Assembly (NCBI GenBank): GCA_946628545.1
Contig: CAMOWU010000009.1
Location: forward strand, 1-55,783
Length of the DNA: 55,783 nt
From: an uncultured Bacteroides sp.
GTDB taxonomy: Bacteria; Bacteroidota; Bacteroidia; Bacteroidales; Bacteroidaceae
Direction of reading: 5' to 3'
The notes below the pieces were generated by a model that searched no databases, was not told the DNA's origin, and was given only the letters and a program-made list of their open reading frames with translations. Of this stretch, positions 34,707 through 43,981 are shown one piece after another (positions within the stretch are counted from its first letter, which is position 1; each line of letters starts with the position of its first letter). The translations under genes were made by a program, and so were the position numbers.

Positions 34707-37700
34707 ATGAAGAAATTACTCACTATCTTGTTCTCGACGGCATTCGCAGCAACAGCCATCGCACAGAACCCAGCCCAATGGAACACACCAGCGGCAGGCA
34801 ACCCCTTCATCCCTGGTTATTTCGCCGACCCTACCATCCGTAAGTTCGGCGACACCTACTACATCTTCGCCACCACCGACGGCACAGGCAACGGCTACGG
34901 CCCGGCACAGGTGTGGATGTCGAAAGATTTCGTCAACTGGCGCAACGTGCTGATGAACTGGCCAACCACAGAAGTGGTATGGGCACCCGATGTGGTGCAA
35001 CAACCCGACGGCACCTTCCGTTATTACTACTGCACCCCCTGTGTGGTTCGAGTAGGTGAAAGCACTTCTCCCATAGGTCCATGGAAGAACAGATTAGGTG
35101 CGCCCGACGCAGTGCTTGTACCCGACCGTTTTGTCCACAATGCCATCACCCTCGACCCCCAGCTCTTCCGCGACGACGACGGCAGCGAATACCTCTACTT
35201 CGGTACATGGGGTATCTATAAGGACTTTGGTTGCGGTGTAGCCAAGTTAGGACCCGACGGCAAGTCGTTCACCGACAAGAAACTCATCCTCAACACCGAG
35301 ATCATCGACTTCTTCGAGGCACCTTTCGTTTTCAAGAAAGACGGTGTATATTATTTCACCTATTCCTCAGGTTCTTGCCACGACGATACCTACCGTGTGC
35401 AATACGCCATTTCCAAAGAAGGTCCTATGGGACCCTACGAATACAAAGGCTGCATCCTGAAGACCAACTCCGACGGCACCATCCACGGACCAGGCCACCA
35501 CTCCATACTCAAGGAGGGCTGCGAGTACTACATCGTCTATCACCGCCACAACAACCCGCACGCCATCCATGGTTTTCACCGCCAGCTCTGCATCGACCGA
35601 CTGGAGTTCGACAGCCAAGGCAACATCCTTCCCGTCAAGCCCACCCACGACGGACTGATTCCCGCATCGCTCGTGAAGAACGCCAAGAAGAACACACTCC
35701 CCAACCTTGCTTTCGGAGCCAAGGTAGAGGCATCGTCCACCTATTCCGAATGGTTCCGCCCCGACTATGCAGTCGATGACAACAACGGCACTCTCTGGCG
35801 CGCCGCCGATGCCCATGCCCCAGCCAGTCTGACCATCGACCTGGGCGAGCAGAAGGAATTCAACCAGATCTTCACTCAGTTTGAATACACCACCTTCTTC
35901 TACCAATACCGCATCGACATCTCCGACAACGGCACCGACTGGACCCTCTTCGCCGACCGCACCGACAACCACCAGCAAGGTTCACCCATGGTGGATGTGT
36001 GTGAAGGCTACCGCCAAAAAGGCGTGAAAGGCACCCCAGCCAAAGCCCGCTTTATCCGCCTGACCATCACCGACACCCAAAAGAACGGACACTTCCCCGC
36101 CGTCTGGAACGTGAAGGTCTATCGCGCCACGAAGAAGGTGGATCCACTCCAACTCCTCCCCATGGCAGAAGTGGATGAGAGCGCCATCCTCGCCGGCTAT
36201 CCCGATATCCACAAGAAAGACGTAGAGAAAGAACTCAAGGAGCAAACCCTTGCCAAAGGCAACAAACTCTATGAGCTGAATGCCGACAACTATGATTTCG
36301 GCAGCTTCCTCGACGGTGTTCCAGTAGTGCCCATGCAAGGCAAGTCAGCTTTCCGTTTCAGTGGCAACAGCCATATCACCGTCAACGACGTGGATCTCCG
36401 CACCCTCACCTACAACGCGCCCTATACCGTCACCGCCTGGATCCTCAATCCCGATGTGAGCGAACAAGAGACGGTGGCTCAACTCATGCCCGTAGGCAAC
36501 GACCTCGCAACCGTGGAACTGCGCAACAGCAGCAACCGCAGCGAAGGACTTGTGGCACACAACGCCTCTTTCGAGAACGCCGGCAATCCAAGAGCCGTGA
36601 AAGAAGGACTATGGCAACACTGGACCCTCACTTTCGACGGTTTCATGGAGCGCATCTACTGCGGCAAAGAATTGGTGTCGGAGAAGAACATCTTCCTGAT
36701 GCTGCTTCCTGGCGGCCCCATCACCATTGGATCACGTTTCGACGGACAAAACCCCTTCTCAGGCTATCTCCATTCACTTTGCATCTACGACCGTCCATTC
36801 ACCGAGGCTGACATAGAGAAAGAGATGAACCGTCCGTCCGACTTCGATCCTGCCATGCTCAAAAGTCTCGCAGAGAAGAGCCCGCTCCGCACCAAGCAAC
36901 TCCAGCTCAGTGTGAAAGCACTGTCGCCCAGCGTGTTGATGGCAACCGTCACCGACAGCGAAGGCCATCCCCTCGAGAAAGGCATCTACAACTTCACCTA
37001 TGCCTGTGGCAACGACAGTTCGACACTCGCCGCAGCCAGCGAGAGCAGCGAGAGCAGCAAAGTGCTGACTGCCCAAGGCAAATCGGTGTATGTGAAAGTG
37101 CGCGATGTCTTCGGCTATGCAGCCCCCGTTCTTACTCAGAAGTTCAAAGTGTCGGCCACCGACTTCATCGACCTTGCAACAGGTATCAACGCCAAAGCCA
37201 CCAACGGCACCATCACCCTGGAATCGGCAGGCACCAACCTCAACGACGACCCCGCACAAGCAGGTCCTATCGAGGCAGTGGAAGTGAAGGGCGACTTCGT
37301 GATGCAATGCCGCGTGAGCGACCTCACCGGCGCCGATCGGCGCAGCACACCAGCCTACAATGAAGGAGGCCTGTTGCTTCGCCGAGTGGAAGACGAACGT
37401 CAGTCGCTGATGCAACTCGGCGTGTTCCCCGCCTACAACTGCGGCAACATGCTCACCACAGTCAACCGTGGACGCCGGCCACAATACCCCAACGGCAAAG
37501 GATGGGACTTCGACCCTTACCTCCAGATCCAGCGCATCGGCAACGAATTCGTCTTCCTCACCAGCAAAGACGGCAAGACATGGACCCAGATGCCCGTCAA
37601 CGGACGCACTTCGTTCCGTCCCTTCAACGACCAGCCAGTAGAAGCCGGACTCTTCCAGACCACCTATTCCGACAACAAGGCCGCCGTCAGCTTCTCCGAC

Positions 37701-37724
37701 TTCCATATCTGGCAGAAGAAGTGA
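34707..37724 (+). CDS. Secreted multidomain GH43 glycosidase (arabinan/xylan type)
   Basis: This is an exported hydrolase, probably releasing L-arabinose or xylose from plant glycans. The 1005-residue product has a signal peptide (ends about AIAQ, residue 20), a five-bladed propeller GH43 domain to about residue 330 with catalytic base Asp41 (GYFADPT), pKa-setting Asp150 (TLDPQLF) and acid Glu204 (FFEAPF), an F5/8-type C (discoidin) module (about 335-480), a LamG-like lectin module (about 540-700), a linker, and a C-terminal beta-sandwich (about 820-1005) like those on beta-xylosidases. No SusC/SusD pair is near, so this is not a complete utilization locus. The exact subfamily is not assigned. 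Confidence 0.9.
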   Translation: MKKLLTILFSTAFAATAIAQNPAQWNTPAAGNPFIPGYFADPTIRKFGDTYYIFATTDGTGNGYGPAQVWMSKDFVNWRNVLMNWPTTEVVWAPDVVQQPDGTFRYYYCTPCVVRVGESTSPIGPWKNRLGAPDAVLVPDRFVHNAITLDPQLFRDDDGSEYLYFGTWGIYKDFGCGVAKLGPDGKSFTDKKLILNTEIIDFFEAPFVFKKDGVYYFTYSSGSCHDDTYRVQYAISKEGPMGPYEYKGCILKTNSDGTIHGPGHHSILKEGCEYYIVYHRHNNPHAIHGFHRQLCIDRLEFDSQGNILPVKPTHDGLIPASLVKNAKKNTLPNLAFGAKVEASSTYSEWFRPDYAVDDNNGTLWRAADAHAPASLTIDLGEQKEFNQIFTQFEYTTFFYQYRIDISDNGTDWTLFADRTDNHQQGSPMVDVCEGYRQKGVKGTPAKARFIRLTITDTQKNGHFPAVWNVKVYRATKKVDPLQLLPMAEVDESAILAGYPDIHKKDVEKELKEQTLAKGNKLYELNADNYDFGSFLDGVPVVPMQGKSAFRFSGNSHITVNDVDLRTLTYNAPYTVTAWILNPDVSEQETVAQLMPVGNDLATVELRNSSNRSEGLVAHNASFENAGNPRAVKEGLWQHWTLTFDGFMERIYCGKELVSEKNIFLMLLPGGPITIGSRFDGQNPFSGYLHSLCIYDRPFTEADIEKEMNRPSDFDPAMLKSLAEKSPLRTKQLQLSVKALSPSVLMATVTDSEGHPLEKGIYNFTYACGNDSSTLAAASESSESSKVLTAQGKSVYVKVRDVFGYAAPVLTQKFKVSATDFIDLATGINAKATNGTITLESAGTNLNDDPAQAGPIEAVEVKGDFVMQCRVSDLTGADRRSTPAYNEGGLLLRRVEDERQSLMQLGVFPAYNCGNMLTTVNRGRRPQYPNGKGWDFDPYLQIQRIGNEFVFLTSKDGKTWTQMPVNGRTSFRPFNDQPVEAGLFQTTYSDNKAAVSFSDFHIWQKK

Positions 37725-37790
37725 TAAAAAGCATAAAAATACATCTTTAGAGAAAAATAAGTGTCATTTCTACATTTTTATGTATATTGC

Positions 37791-37821
37791 TTTGCCGTTT
37801 GAAGAAAATAGACTAAAATTG
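37791..37821 (+). promoter_or_regulatory. Promoter of the GH127 gene
   Basis: TTTG at 37791-37794, a 19-bp spacer and TAAAATTG at 37814-37821 (one mismatch). The leader is about 40 nt. Confidence 0.6.
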
Positions 37822-37864
37822 CAAATAATTTGAATAAAAATAACAACAACTAACTTCAACGATT

Positions 37865-40297
37865 ATGAGAGCACAAAAGATTCTATCTTTAGTTGCGCTG
37901 ACAGCCATCATGGCACAAGGCGCGCAAGCCCAGAGCGACAAGTCGGGCTATCCCATCACTCCCGTACCGTTCACCAGTGTGAAAGTGACTCCAGGCACCT
38001 TCTGGGGCCAGCGTCTGGAAGCCAGCCGCAACGTCACCATTCCATTGGCGTTCAGCAAATGCGAGTCGGAGCGTCGTTACACCAACTTCTCCAATGCCGC
38101 CGAGCATCTGAAAGACCCCACAAAAGTGTTCCAGGTGGAAGGTGTCATGGGGTATTCGTTCGACGACACCGACCCCTACAAGACCATCGAGGGCGCGAGC
38201 TACCTGCTCCAGACCTATCCCGACAAGAAACTGGAGGCCTACGTTGACTCCGTCATCGCTGTCATCGCCAGCGCCCAGGAACCCGACGGATACCTCTACA
38301 CCGCCAGGACACAGAACCCAGACCATCCCCACCAGTGGGCTGGACCTACCCGTTGGTCGAAAGTAGAAGACCTGAGCCATGAGTTCTACAACCTCGGACA
38401 CCTCTGCGAGGCTGCCGTTGCCCACTACTACGCCACCGGCAAGAAGTCATTGCTCAATATCGCCATCAAGTTCGCCGACTGCGTATGCCGCGAAGTGGGC
38501 GACAAACCAGGACAGGTCTGTGTGGTTCCAGGTCACCAGATTGCCGAGATGGGACTGGCCAAACTCTACATCGCCACCGGCGACAAGAAATACCTCGACC
38601 AGGCCAAGTTCTTCCTCGACAAACGAGGCTACACCACCATCAAGACCGAGTACAGCCAGAGCCATATCCCCGTACTTCAGCAGGATGAGGCTGTAGGTCA
38701 TGCCGTTCGCGCCGGCTACATGTACGCAGGTATGGCCGACGTGGCAGCCCTGACAGGCGACAAAGGCTACATCGACGCTATCGACCGCATCTGGGATAAC
38801 ATCATCTCGAAGAAATACTACATCACCGGTGGTGTGGGTGCCACTTCCAGCGGTGAGGCTTTCGGCAAGAACTACGAACTGCCCAACATGTCGGCCTACT
38901 GCGAGACTTGCGCCGCCATCGCTCAGGTGTATCTCAACTACCGTCTGTTCCTTCTGCACGGTGAGTCGAAATACTACGATGCCCTGGAGCGCACCCTCTA
39001 CAATGGTGTAATCAGCGGTATCTCAATCGACGGAGGACGATTCTTCTACCCCAACCCACTGCAGAGCATGGGCCAGCACCAGCGTCAGGCTTGGTTTGGC
39101 TGCGCCTGCTGCCCCAGCAACGCCGCACGCTTCATCCCATCGCTTCCCCAGTACATCTACGCCGTGAAGGACAATTCATTCTACGTGAACCTCTTCGCCG
39201 GCAATGAGACCAACGTGAAAGTTGGCGGCAAGAAGATCACCTTCGTCCAGAAGACCAACTATCCTTGGGACGGTGACATCGAGATGACCATGAAGAAAGC
39301 CTCCGGCCAGTTCGCCCTCAACATCCGTATTCCAGGATGGGTAAGAGGACAAGTGGTGCCAAGCGACCTCTACACCTACGTGGATGGCAAGCACCTGGGC
39401 TACACCGTGACCCTCAACGGCAAGAAGGTGGAAAGCGAGTTGAAAGACGGCTACTTCGTCATCGACCGCAAATGGAAGTCGGGCGACAAGATCAACGTAC
39501 ACTTCGACATGGAGCCACGTCTGGTGAAAGCCAACGGCAAGGTGAGCCAGGACAAGGGCCGTGCAGAGATTGAGCGCGGACCACTGGTGTATTGCGCCGA
39601 ATGGCCCGACAACAGCTGCGATGTGCTTTCAGTATTGCTCAACCAAGAGCCACAATACACCCTTGGGGAAAAGGAAATTCAAGGCACAACCGTGAAAACC
39701 ATCACAACCGACGCACAGACCCTCAACTTCGATGACCGCGGCCGACTCAACACCAAGGACGAGCGCCTGGTGCTCATCCCCTACTACGCTTGGGCTCATC
39801 GTGGCAACGGCAACATGACCGTTTGGATGCCTATCGACCTCAACGCCACTACCCCTGCCCTGCCCCCATCATTGGCTTCGGAGAGCAAGGTAAGTGCTTC
39901 CCAGCGTCGTCTGCCAGCCCTCAGCGCCATCAACGACCGCTTGGTGCCCAGCGACGCTGACGACCGTTCTGTTCCTTATACCCACTGGTGGCCAAAGAAC
40001 AACTCCACAGAGTGGTTGCAGTACGACTTCAAGCAGGCAGCCACCATCAGCACCAGCACCGTTTATTGGTTCGACGACGGTCCTTGGGGCGGATGCCGTG
40101 TGCCAAAGGCATGGAAGATCTACTACAAAGACAACAGCGGAGAATGGCAGGAGGTGAAGAACCCCACAGGCTACGGCACCGTCAAAGGCGCTCCTAATGT
40201 GGTGAACTTCGACCCCGTGACAACTTCCTCTGTCAAACTGGAAATTGTGCAGCCCGAGCGTCACTCTTGCGGCGTCTTCGAGTGGAGCGTGAAATAA
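37865..40297 (+). CDS. Secreted GH127 beta-L-arabinofuranosidase-like protein
   Basis: The 810-residue product has a signal peptide (ends GAQAQ, about residue 23) and the GH127 (former DUF1680) catalytic domain. The residues that bind zinc and act in catalysis in Bifidobacterium HypBA1 are present: Glu347 and Cys349 in YCETC, and Cys415-Cys416 in CACCPSN, the first being the expected nucleophile. A C-terminal discoidin-like module (about 680-810) follows. Relatives remove beta-L-arabinofuranose from plant hydroxyproline-rich glycoproteins or rhamnogalacturonan. It has its own promoter next to the GH43 gene. Confidence 0.93.
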   Translation: MRAQKILSLVALTAIMAQGAQAQSDKSGYPITPVPFTSVKVTPGTFWGQRLEASRNVTIPLAFSKCESERRYTNFSNAAEHLKDPTKVFQVEGVMGYSFDDTDPYKTIEGASYLLQTYPDKKLEAYVDSVIAVIASAQEPDGYLYTARTQNPDHPHQWAGPTRWSKVEDLSHEFYNLGHLCEAAVAHYYATGKKSLLNIAIKFADCVCREVGDKPGQVCVVPGHQIAEMGLAKLYIATGDKKYLDQAKFFLDKRGYTTIKTEYSQSHIPVLQQDEAVGHAVRAGYMYAGMADVAALTGDKGYIDAIDRIWDNIISKKYYITGGVGATSSGEAFGKNYELPNMSAYCETCAAIAQVYLNYRLFLLHGESKYYDALERTLYNGVISGISIDGGRFFYPNPLQSMGQHQRQAWFGCACCPSNAARFIPSLPQYIYAVKDNSFYVNLFAGNETNVKVGGKKITFVQKTNYPWDGDIEMTMKKASGQFALNIRIPGWVRGQVVPSDLYTYVDGKHLGYTVTLNGKKVESELKDGYFVIDRKWKSGDKINVHFDMEPRLVKANGKVSQDKGRAEIERGPLVYCAEWPDNSCDVLSVLLNQEPQYTLGEKEIQGTTVKTITTDAQTLNFDDRGRLNTKDERLVLIPYYAWAHRGNGNMTVWMPIDLNATTPALPPSLASESKVSASQRRLPALSAINDRLVPSDADDRSVPYTHWWPKNNSTEWLQYDFKQAATISTSTVYWFDDGPWGGCRVPKAWKIYYKDNSGEWQEVKNPTGYGTVKGAPNVVNFDPVTTSSVKLEIVQPERHSCGVFEWSVK

Positions 40298-40306
40298 GCG
40301 GAATCA

Positions 40307-40419
40307 GATAGAAGCTATAGAAACTTTAGACTTTAGGCTTTAGGCTTTAGACTTTAGGCTTTAGGCTTTAGACTTTAGGCTTTAGCTCTATAGCTTCTAT
40401 CAAGTCTATAGCTTCTATC
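40307..40419 (+). repeat. Composite repeat: inverted 14-mers around a heptamer array
   Basis: GATAGAAGCTATAG (40307-40320) is the exact reverse complement of CTATAGCTTCTATC at 40388-40401, and a direct copy of the latter lies at 40406-40419. Between the arms about nine TTTAGGC/TTTAGAC heptamers run from 40325 to 40385, as behind lon. The spacer is transcribed if the HExxH gene depends on the GH127 promoter. Confidence 0.85.
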
Positions 40420-40439
40420 GAAAAAAGAACATACAAAAA

Positions 40440-42602
40440 ATGAGAAAATTACTACTTACTGCACTCATCAGCTTAGGCACGCTGCATGCCTACTCCCAAA
40501 AGCAGCACTACATTCCCCGTGAATGGCGGCAGACGCGCACCGACACACTTCTTTACGCTAAAGAAGACCCCACCAACAAATACACTTGGTCGGAAAGCCG
40601 CAGCAAGGAATCCGACAACGTCATCGTCTATTGGGATAAGTACTACGGCAACACCATACCTACCAACGCCCCTTCAGCCTACCGTGTCGATATCGACGAC
40701 CTGCTGAGGAAATGCGAGGAATTCTTTGATTTGGAAATCAACCAACTGGGTTTCGTGGATCCAGAGAACTCCAACCTCAACAAGTACAAGGTGATGGTGC
40801 TGATCAACCACACTACCGATTGGATTTGCGTAGGTTCAGGCTACGACTTTCAGGTATCGGCCATCTGGCTCAGTCCTTGGGCTTGTCATCCCGTGGGGCA
40901 ATCTGTAGCTCACGAGATAGGCCATTCTTTCCACTATATGTGCTATTCCGAAGCGTCCAAACAAGGCAGCCTTCCCAATGTGCAGACAGGTTTCCATGGC
41001 GCTGTGGGCAATGGCTCGGTGACCTGGGAACAGACAGCCCAGTGGCAGTCGGTGCAGAGCTATCCTGAGTTGATGTACGACCAGAGCATCTCTGTTTTCC
41101 GCAACTCACACAACCTCGCCTACACCCACGAGTGGCACCGCTACCAGAGCTATTGGCTTTTCTACTATCTGGTGCAGCACTATGGTGTGAAAGCCGTAGC
41201 CAACGTCTGGAACTACCCCGTTGAAGAGGTGCTCGACTTCAACCAAGTCTTGATGCTTCAACAGGGATGGGATGTGGAGGAACTTTTCCGCCGCTACTAC
41301 GACTATGCCGCACACTGCGTGACTTGGGACTGGGATGCCTGCAAACCCTATCGCGACAACTTCATCGGTGACTTCCGCTACGCCACAGTGCTCAATGCCG
41401 ACGGACAGTATCAAGTGGCATACTCCAGTTGCCCACAAAGCACAGGCTTCAACGCTGTGCCTCTGAACGTGCCAGAAGCCGGAACCGAAATCACAACGAC
41501 CTTCACCGCACTTGCTTCTGGTGCCGCACTGGCCGAAGGCGACCCCGCAGAATATCTCAACGGCGACAGTTATTTCCAAGCCTCTGGCCGCACCAAATAC
41601 AACACAGTCGGTCTGGCTGCTTCTCGTGGTTTCCGTCTGGGCTATGTGGCATTGCTCAACGATGGCACCCGCCTCTATGAGAGCATCGACTCCATCTACT
41701 GCCCTGGTCGTGGCAAGGCCACTTGCGACGTGAAGTTCACCGTACCAGAGAACGTACAGAAACTGTGGCTGATGGTGGTGCCAGCCCCCACCCGCTATTT
41801 CCAGCACAAATGGGACGACACCCCTGGCAACGACGACCAGTGGCCCTACACGCTGGAGTTTGAGGGCACCGACCTGAACACCTCCAAGGCCATTGTATAT
41901 GTCAACCCAGTGCTTGATGGACGCGAGACTCAAGACATCACCTTCACTTACGATGTCTATTTCCCCCGCGACGCACAATACTACAATGGCACCAGCGTGA
42001 CTATCGACGGCAATGCAGCAGCCATGCTCGGCACAGCCTTCCAAGTCAATCCGTCAGAACTTGCCTCAATGTTCACCACCTACTCTTCAGCAGGTCCAAG
42101 AAAAGGCAAAGTGATGTTCTATGGATCACACGCCGACGGCACCCTGATTCAGAGTGAATCGACCGCCAACGGCTATGGTCATTGGTTCAATGCCTCTGGA
42201 GAAGTGGTGGCATACACCAACAGCGGTTCTACCGTCTTCTCCGAGTTCCTGCCTGGCGTGATGACCTTCAGCATTGGTCAGTATCCCGGCAAATGCGCAA
42301 ACGGCAGCAACTACACCATCGCCCAGGCGTTCGTCTATAACGATGGCAGCAAGAATGTCAAAGCCGTTTTCGTCTTCAACATCCACATCAATGCCTCAAA
42401 GACCGGTGCTGAACTCGTCTCCATCGACTACGACGATCCGACAGCCATCCGCAGGGTGACAGCCGCAGAGAGCGATGCTCCAGTCAATGTCTATACCCTC
42501 TCTGGACAGCAGTTGCGTACCTCAGTCAGCCCCGAAGCCGCCACTCAAGGTCTTCCCCGCGGCATCTACATCGTCGGCAAAAAGAAAGTGATGGTGAAAT
42601 AA
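40440..42602 (+). CDS. Large secreted HExxH protein with a C-terminal sorting-like tail
   Basis: The 720-residue product has a signal peptide (ends AYSQ, about residue 19). Residues 20-330 contain VAHEIGHSFHY (His158, Glu159, His162), a zinc-metallopeptidase signature with a WEQTAQW segment downstream that may carry the third ligand. The middle is beta-rich, and about 490-660 (AQYYNGTSVTIDG, FNASGEVVAY, GQYPG) resembles DUF4859-type modules. The last ~40 residues (VNVYTLSGQQLR, then GLPRGIYIVGKKK) have the pattern of type IX secretion/sorting tails of Prevotella. It is probably a surface or secreted protease, or a glycan-binding protein of the DUF6055/DUF4859 kind. Activity is an inference. 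Confidence 0.8.
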   Translation: MRKLLLTALISLGTLHAYSQKQHYIPREWRQTRTDTLLYAKEDPTNKYTWSESRSKESDNVIVYWDKYYGNTIPTNAPSAYRVDIDDLLRKCEEFFDLEINQLGFVDPENSNLNKYKVMVLINHTTDWICVGSGYDFQVSAIWLSPWACHPVGQSVAHEIGHSFHYMCYSEASKQGSLPNVQTGFHGAVGNGSVTWEQTAQWQSVQSYPELMYDQSISVFRNSHNLAYTHEWHRYQSYWLFYYLVQHYGVKAVANVWNYPVEEVLDFNQVLMLQQGWDVEELFRRYYDYAAHCVTWDWDACKPYRDNFIGDFRYATVLNADGQYQVAYSSCPQSTGFNAVPLNVPEAGTEITTTFTALASGAALAEGDPAEYLNGDSYFQASGRTKYNTVGLAASRGFRLGYVALLNDGTRLYESIDSIYCPGRGKATCDVKFTVPENVQKLWLMVVPAPTRYFQHKWDDTPGNDDQWPYTLEFEGTDLNTSKAIVYVNPVLDGRETQDITFTYDVYFPRDAQYYNGTSVTIDGNAAAMLGTAFQVNPSELASMFTTYSSAGPRKGKVMFYGSHADGTLIQSESTANGYGHWFNASGEVVAYTNSGSTVFSEFLPGVMTFSIGQYPGKCANGSNYTIAQAFVYNDGSKNVKAVFVFNIHINASKTGAELVSIDYDDPTAIRRVTAAESDAPVNVYTLSGQQLRTSVSPEAATQGLPRGIYIVGKKKVMVK

Positions 42603-42637
42603 ACTGAAGATTCCAAATCATCTTCACTACAACTCAA

Positions 42638-42677
42638 AGAACGCCTCGGCTTCATTCCGTAAGCCGAGGCGTTCTTA
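42638..42677 (+). terminator. 16-bp perfect hairpin after the HExxH gene
   Basis: AAGAACGCCTCGGCTT pairs with AAGCCGAGGCGTTCTT across an 8-nt loop. The tail is not T-rich, but position and strength suggest a terminator. Confidence 0.75.
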
Positions 42678-42787
42678 TGTTGATGGAATTGTGAGTGCCA
42701 CCATAGCATTTTTCCATGGAAAACAAGATTTGAAGAAATTTTCTGATTTTTTCTATTGATTTGTTCTTTTCACAAAAAACTTTTTCA

Positions 42788-42795
42788 TAAATTTG
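42788..42795 (+). promoter_or_regulatory. -7 box of the antiterminator/phosphosignalling operon
   Basis: TAAATTTG matches TAnnTTTG. The nearest TTTG (42760-42763) is 24 bp away, longer than ideal. Transcription from here gives a leader of about 450 nt. Confidence 0.55.
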
Positions 42796-43254
42796 CAAGT
42801 GATTCTCAGACGAGGTCTTGTCATCTATTTCATCAGCTACGCAGATGGAATGAGAAATGAAAAGACGCCCTGCGCCGAGCTGTTGATGGTAACATCCTAA
42901 TAAGATGAAATCTCTTTAGCGGGAATTGAGGTGGGAATGAGAATCTTTACATAAAAAGGCGTTTACAAACGCTCTGTTCGTGGACCTATCGGAAATCTAG
43001 CAAATCTACGGTACATGTTGTCCTGAACAAAGCAACGTAGATGTCCTCGGGATGTGTTTATACATGCACATGTCCTTAGCACGAAGAATGCGTGTTGAAG
43101 GATTGTGCTTTATAATCATATCTGCGTGGGCTCTAACGTTGTCTGTTCAACAACATAGGTGATGCTAGAGCCTCGATAGGTGGAATGGACAACAGGACGA
43201 TTCCACGCTTTTTTTATGTGTACCTTATCGAACCAGATTTCTTATAGGTCCGAT
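42796..43254 (+). promoter_or_regulatory. Long structured leader upstream of the UpxY gene
   Basis: About 450 nt without a convincing ORF, holding GCGTTT-ac-AAACGC (near 42960), a branched hairpin with outer arms GGCTCTA (43129-43135) and TAGAGCC (43166-43172) around an inner GTTGT/ACAAC stem, and then an intrinsic terminator (43180-43215). This matches the general plan of UpxY-controlled operons, where the NusG paralogue prevents premature termination in its own leader. The spacer 42603-43254 contains no other gene. Confidence 0.7.
43180..43215 (+). terminator. Intrinsic terminator inside the leader (antitermination target candidate)
   Basis: GTGGAAT (43180-43186) pairs with ATTCCAC (43200-43206), followed by GC and seven T (43209-43215). 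It lies 40 bp before the first likely UpxY start, so unaided transcription would stop before the operon. Confidence 0.7.
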
Positions 43255-43929
43255 ATGAACACATTGTCTAATGTGAAAAACCAACGAGGTGAATCAATGC
43301 CTCATAGCATCTTGCTCAACCACGATGCCTACCCCGAAGCCAAAGGAACAGAAAAAGGGGAGTCGGTGAAATATATCCCTGACCCAAGTAAGCAGTGGTA
43401 TGTATTCCGAGCCACACGTGGAAGGGAGGACAAAGCATCAGATTATCTTGTGCATGACGGCACCTACACCTATATCGCCAAGAAATATGCAGAGAAAACC
43501 GTTGGTGGCAAACGGAAGAAGACACTCCGCACCCTCATCCCCACATTGGTTTTCGCCTACACTTCGGCTGAGAAGGCTGACGAGTATGTCAACCACACCC
43601 CTGCCCTCTCCTATCTGAGTTATTACTACAACCATTTCGAGCATATCGAAGGCCACAAGAACCCGCCATTGATTATATCAGATAAGGAAATGGATCAATT
43701 CATCAAGGCCACATGCAGTCAGAACGAGCACATTCTGTTTGTCTCTCCGTCCCAGGTACATTACCGCAGTGGTGAATTGGTCCGCATCATCGAAGGTCCT
43801 TTTCAAGGAGTCGAGGGCCGCATCGCCCGTGTCGCCGGCCAACAACGAGTCGTCGTCTCCCTCTCAAAGATAGGTCTCGTCTCCACAGCATATATCCCCA
43901 CGGCATTTATAAGGAAAATTGAAGAATAG
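43255..43929 (+). CDS. UpxY-family NusG-like transcription antiterminator
   Basis: This NusG paralogue travels with RNA polymerase and lets it read through terminators in a specific long operon; relatives control capsule loci in Bacteroides. The product has 224 residues from ATG 43255 (210 from ATG 43297). A GTG at 43180 is rejected because it lies in a terminator stem. After ~50 residues the NGN domain starts at KQWYVFRATRGREDKASDYL, and the C-terminal KOW motif reads VRIIEGPFQGVEGRIARV. Base composition is like the backbone genes, unlike the AT-rich genes behind it. It lies 52 bp before the zinc-ribbon gene and is the first gene of the unit. No UpxZ partner is seen. Confidence 0.9.
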   Translation: MNTLSNVKNQRGESMPHSILLNHDAYPEAKGTEKGESVKYIPDPSKQWYVFRATRGREDKASDYLVHDGTYTYIAKKYAEKTVGGKRKKTLRTLIPTLVFAYTSAEKADEYVNHTPALSYLSYYYNHFEHIEGHKNPPLIISDKEMDQFIKATCSQNEHILFVSPSQVHYRSGELVRIIEGPFQGVEGRIARVAGQQRVVVSLSKIGLVSTAYIPTAFIRKIEE

Positions 43930-43981
43930 TAATTATATAATGTATAATCTATCAGGATTCAATAATTATTAGGAATAGATT

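Noticed and set aside
42796-43180. Known riboswitch class in the 450-nt leader
   Set aside because: I looked for familiar riboswitch cores and recognised none; antitermination by UpxY explains the leader better.
43180-43254. Longer UpxY start at GTG 43180
   Set aside because: The codon lies in the left arm of the leader terminator, and the added residues look random.
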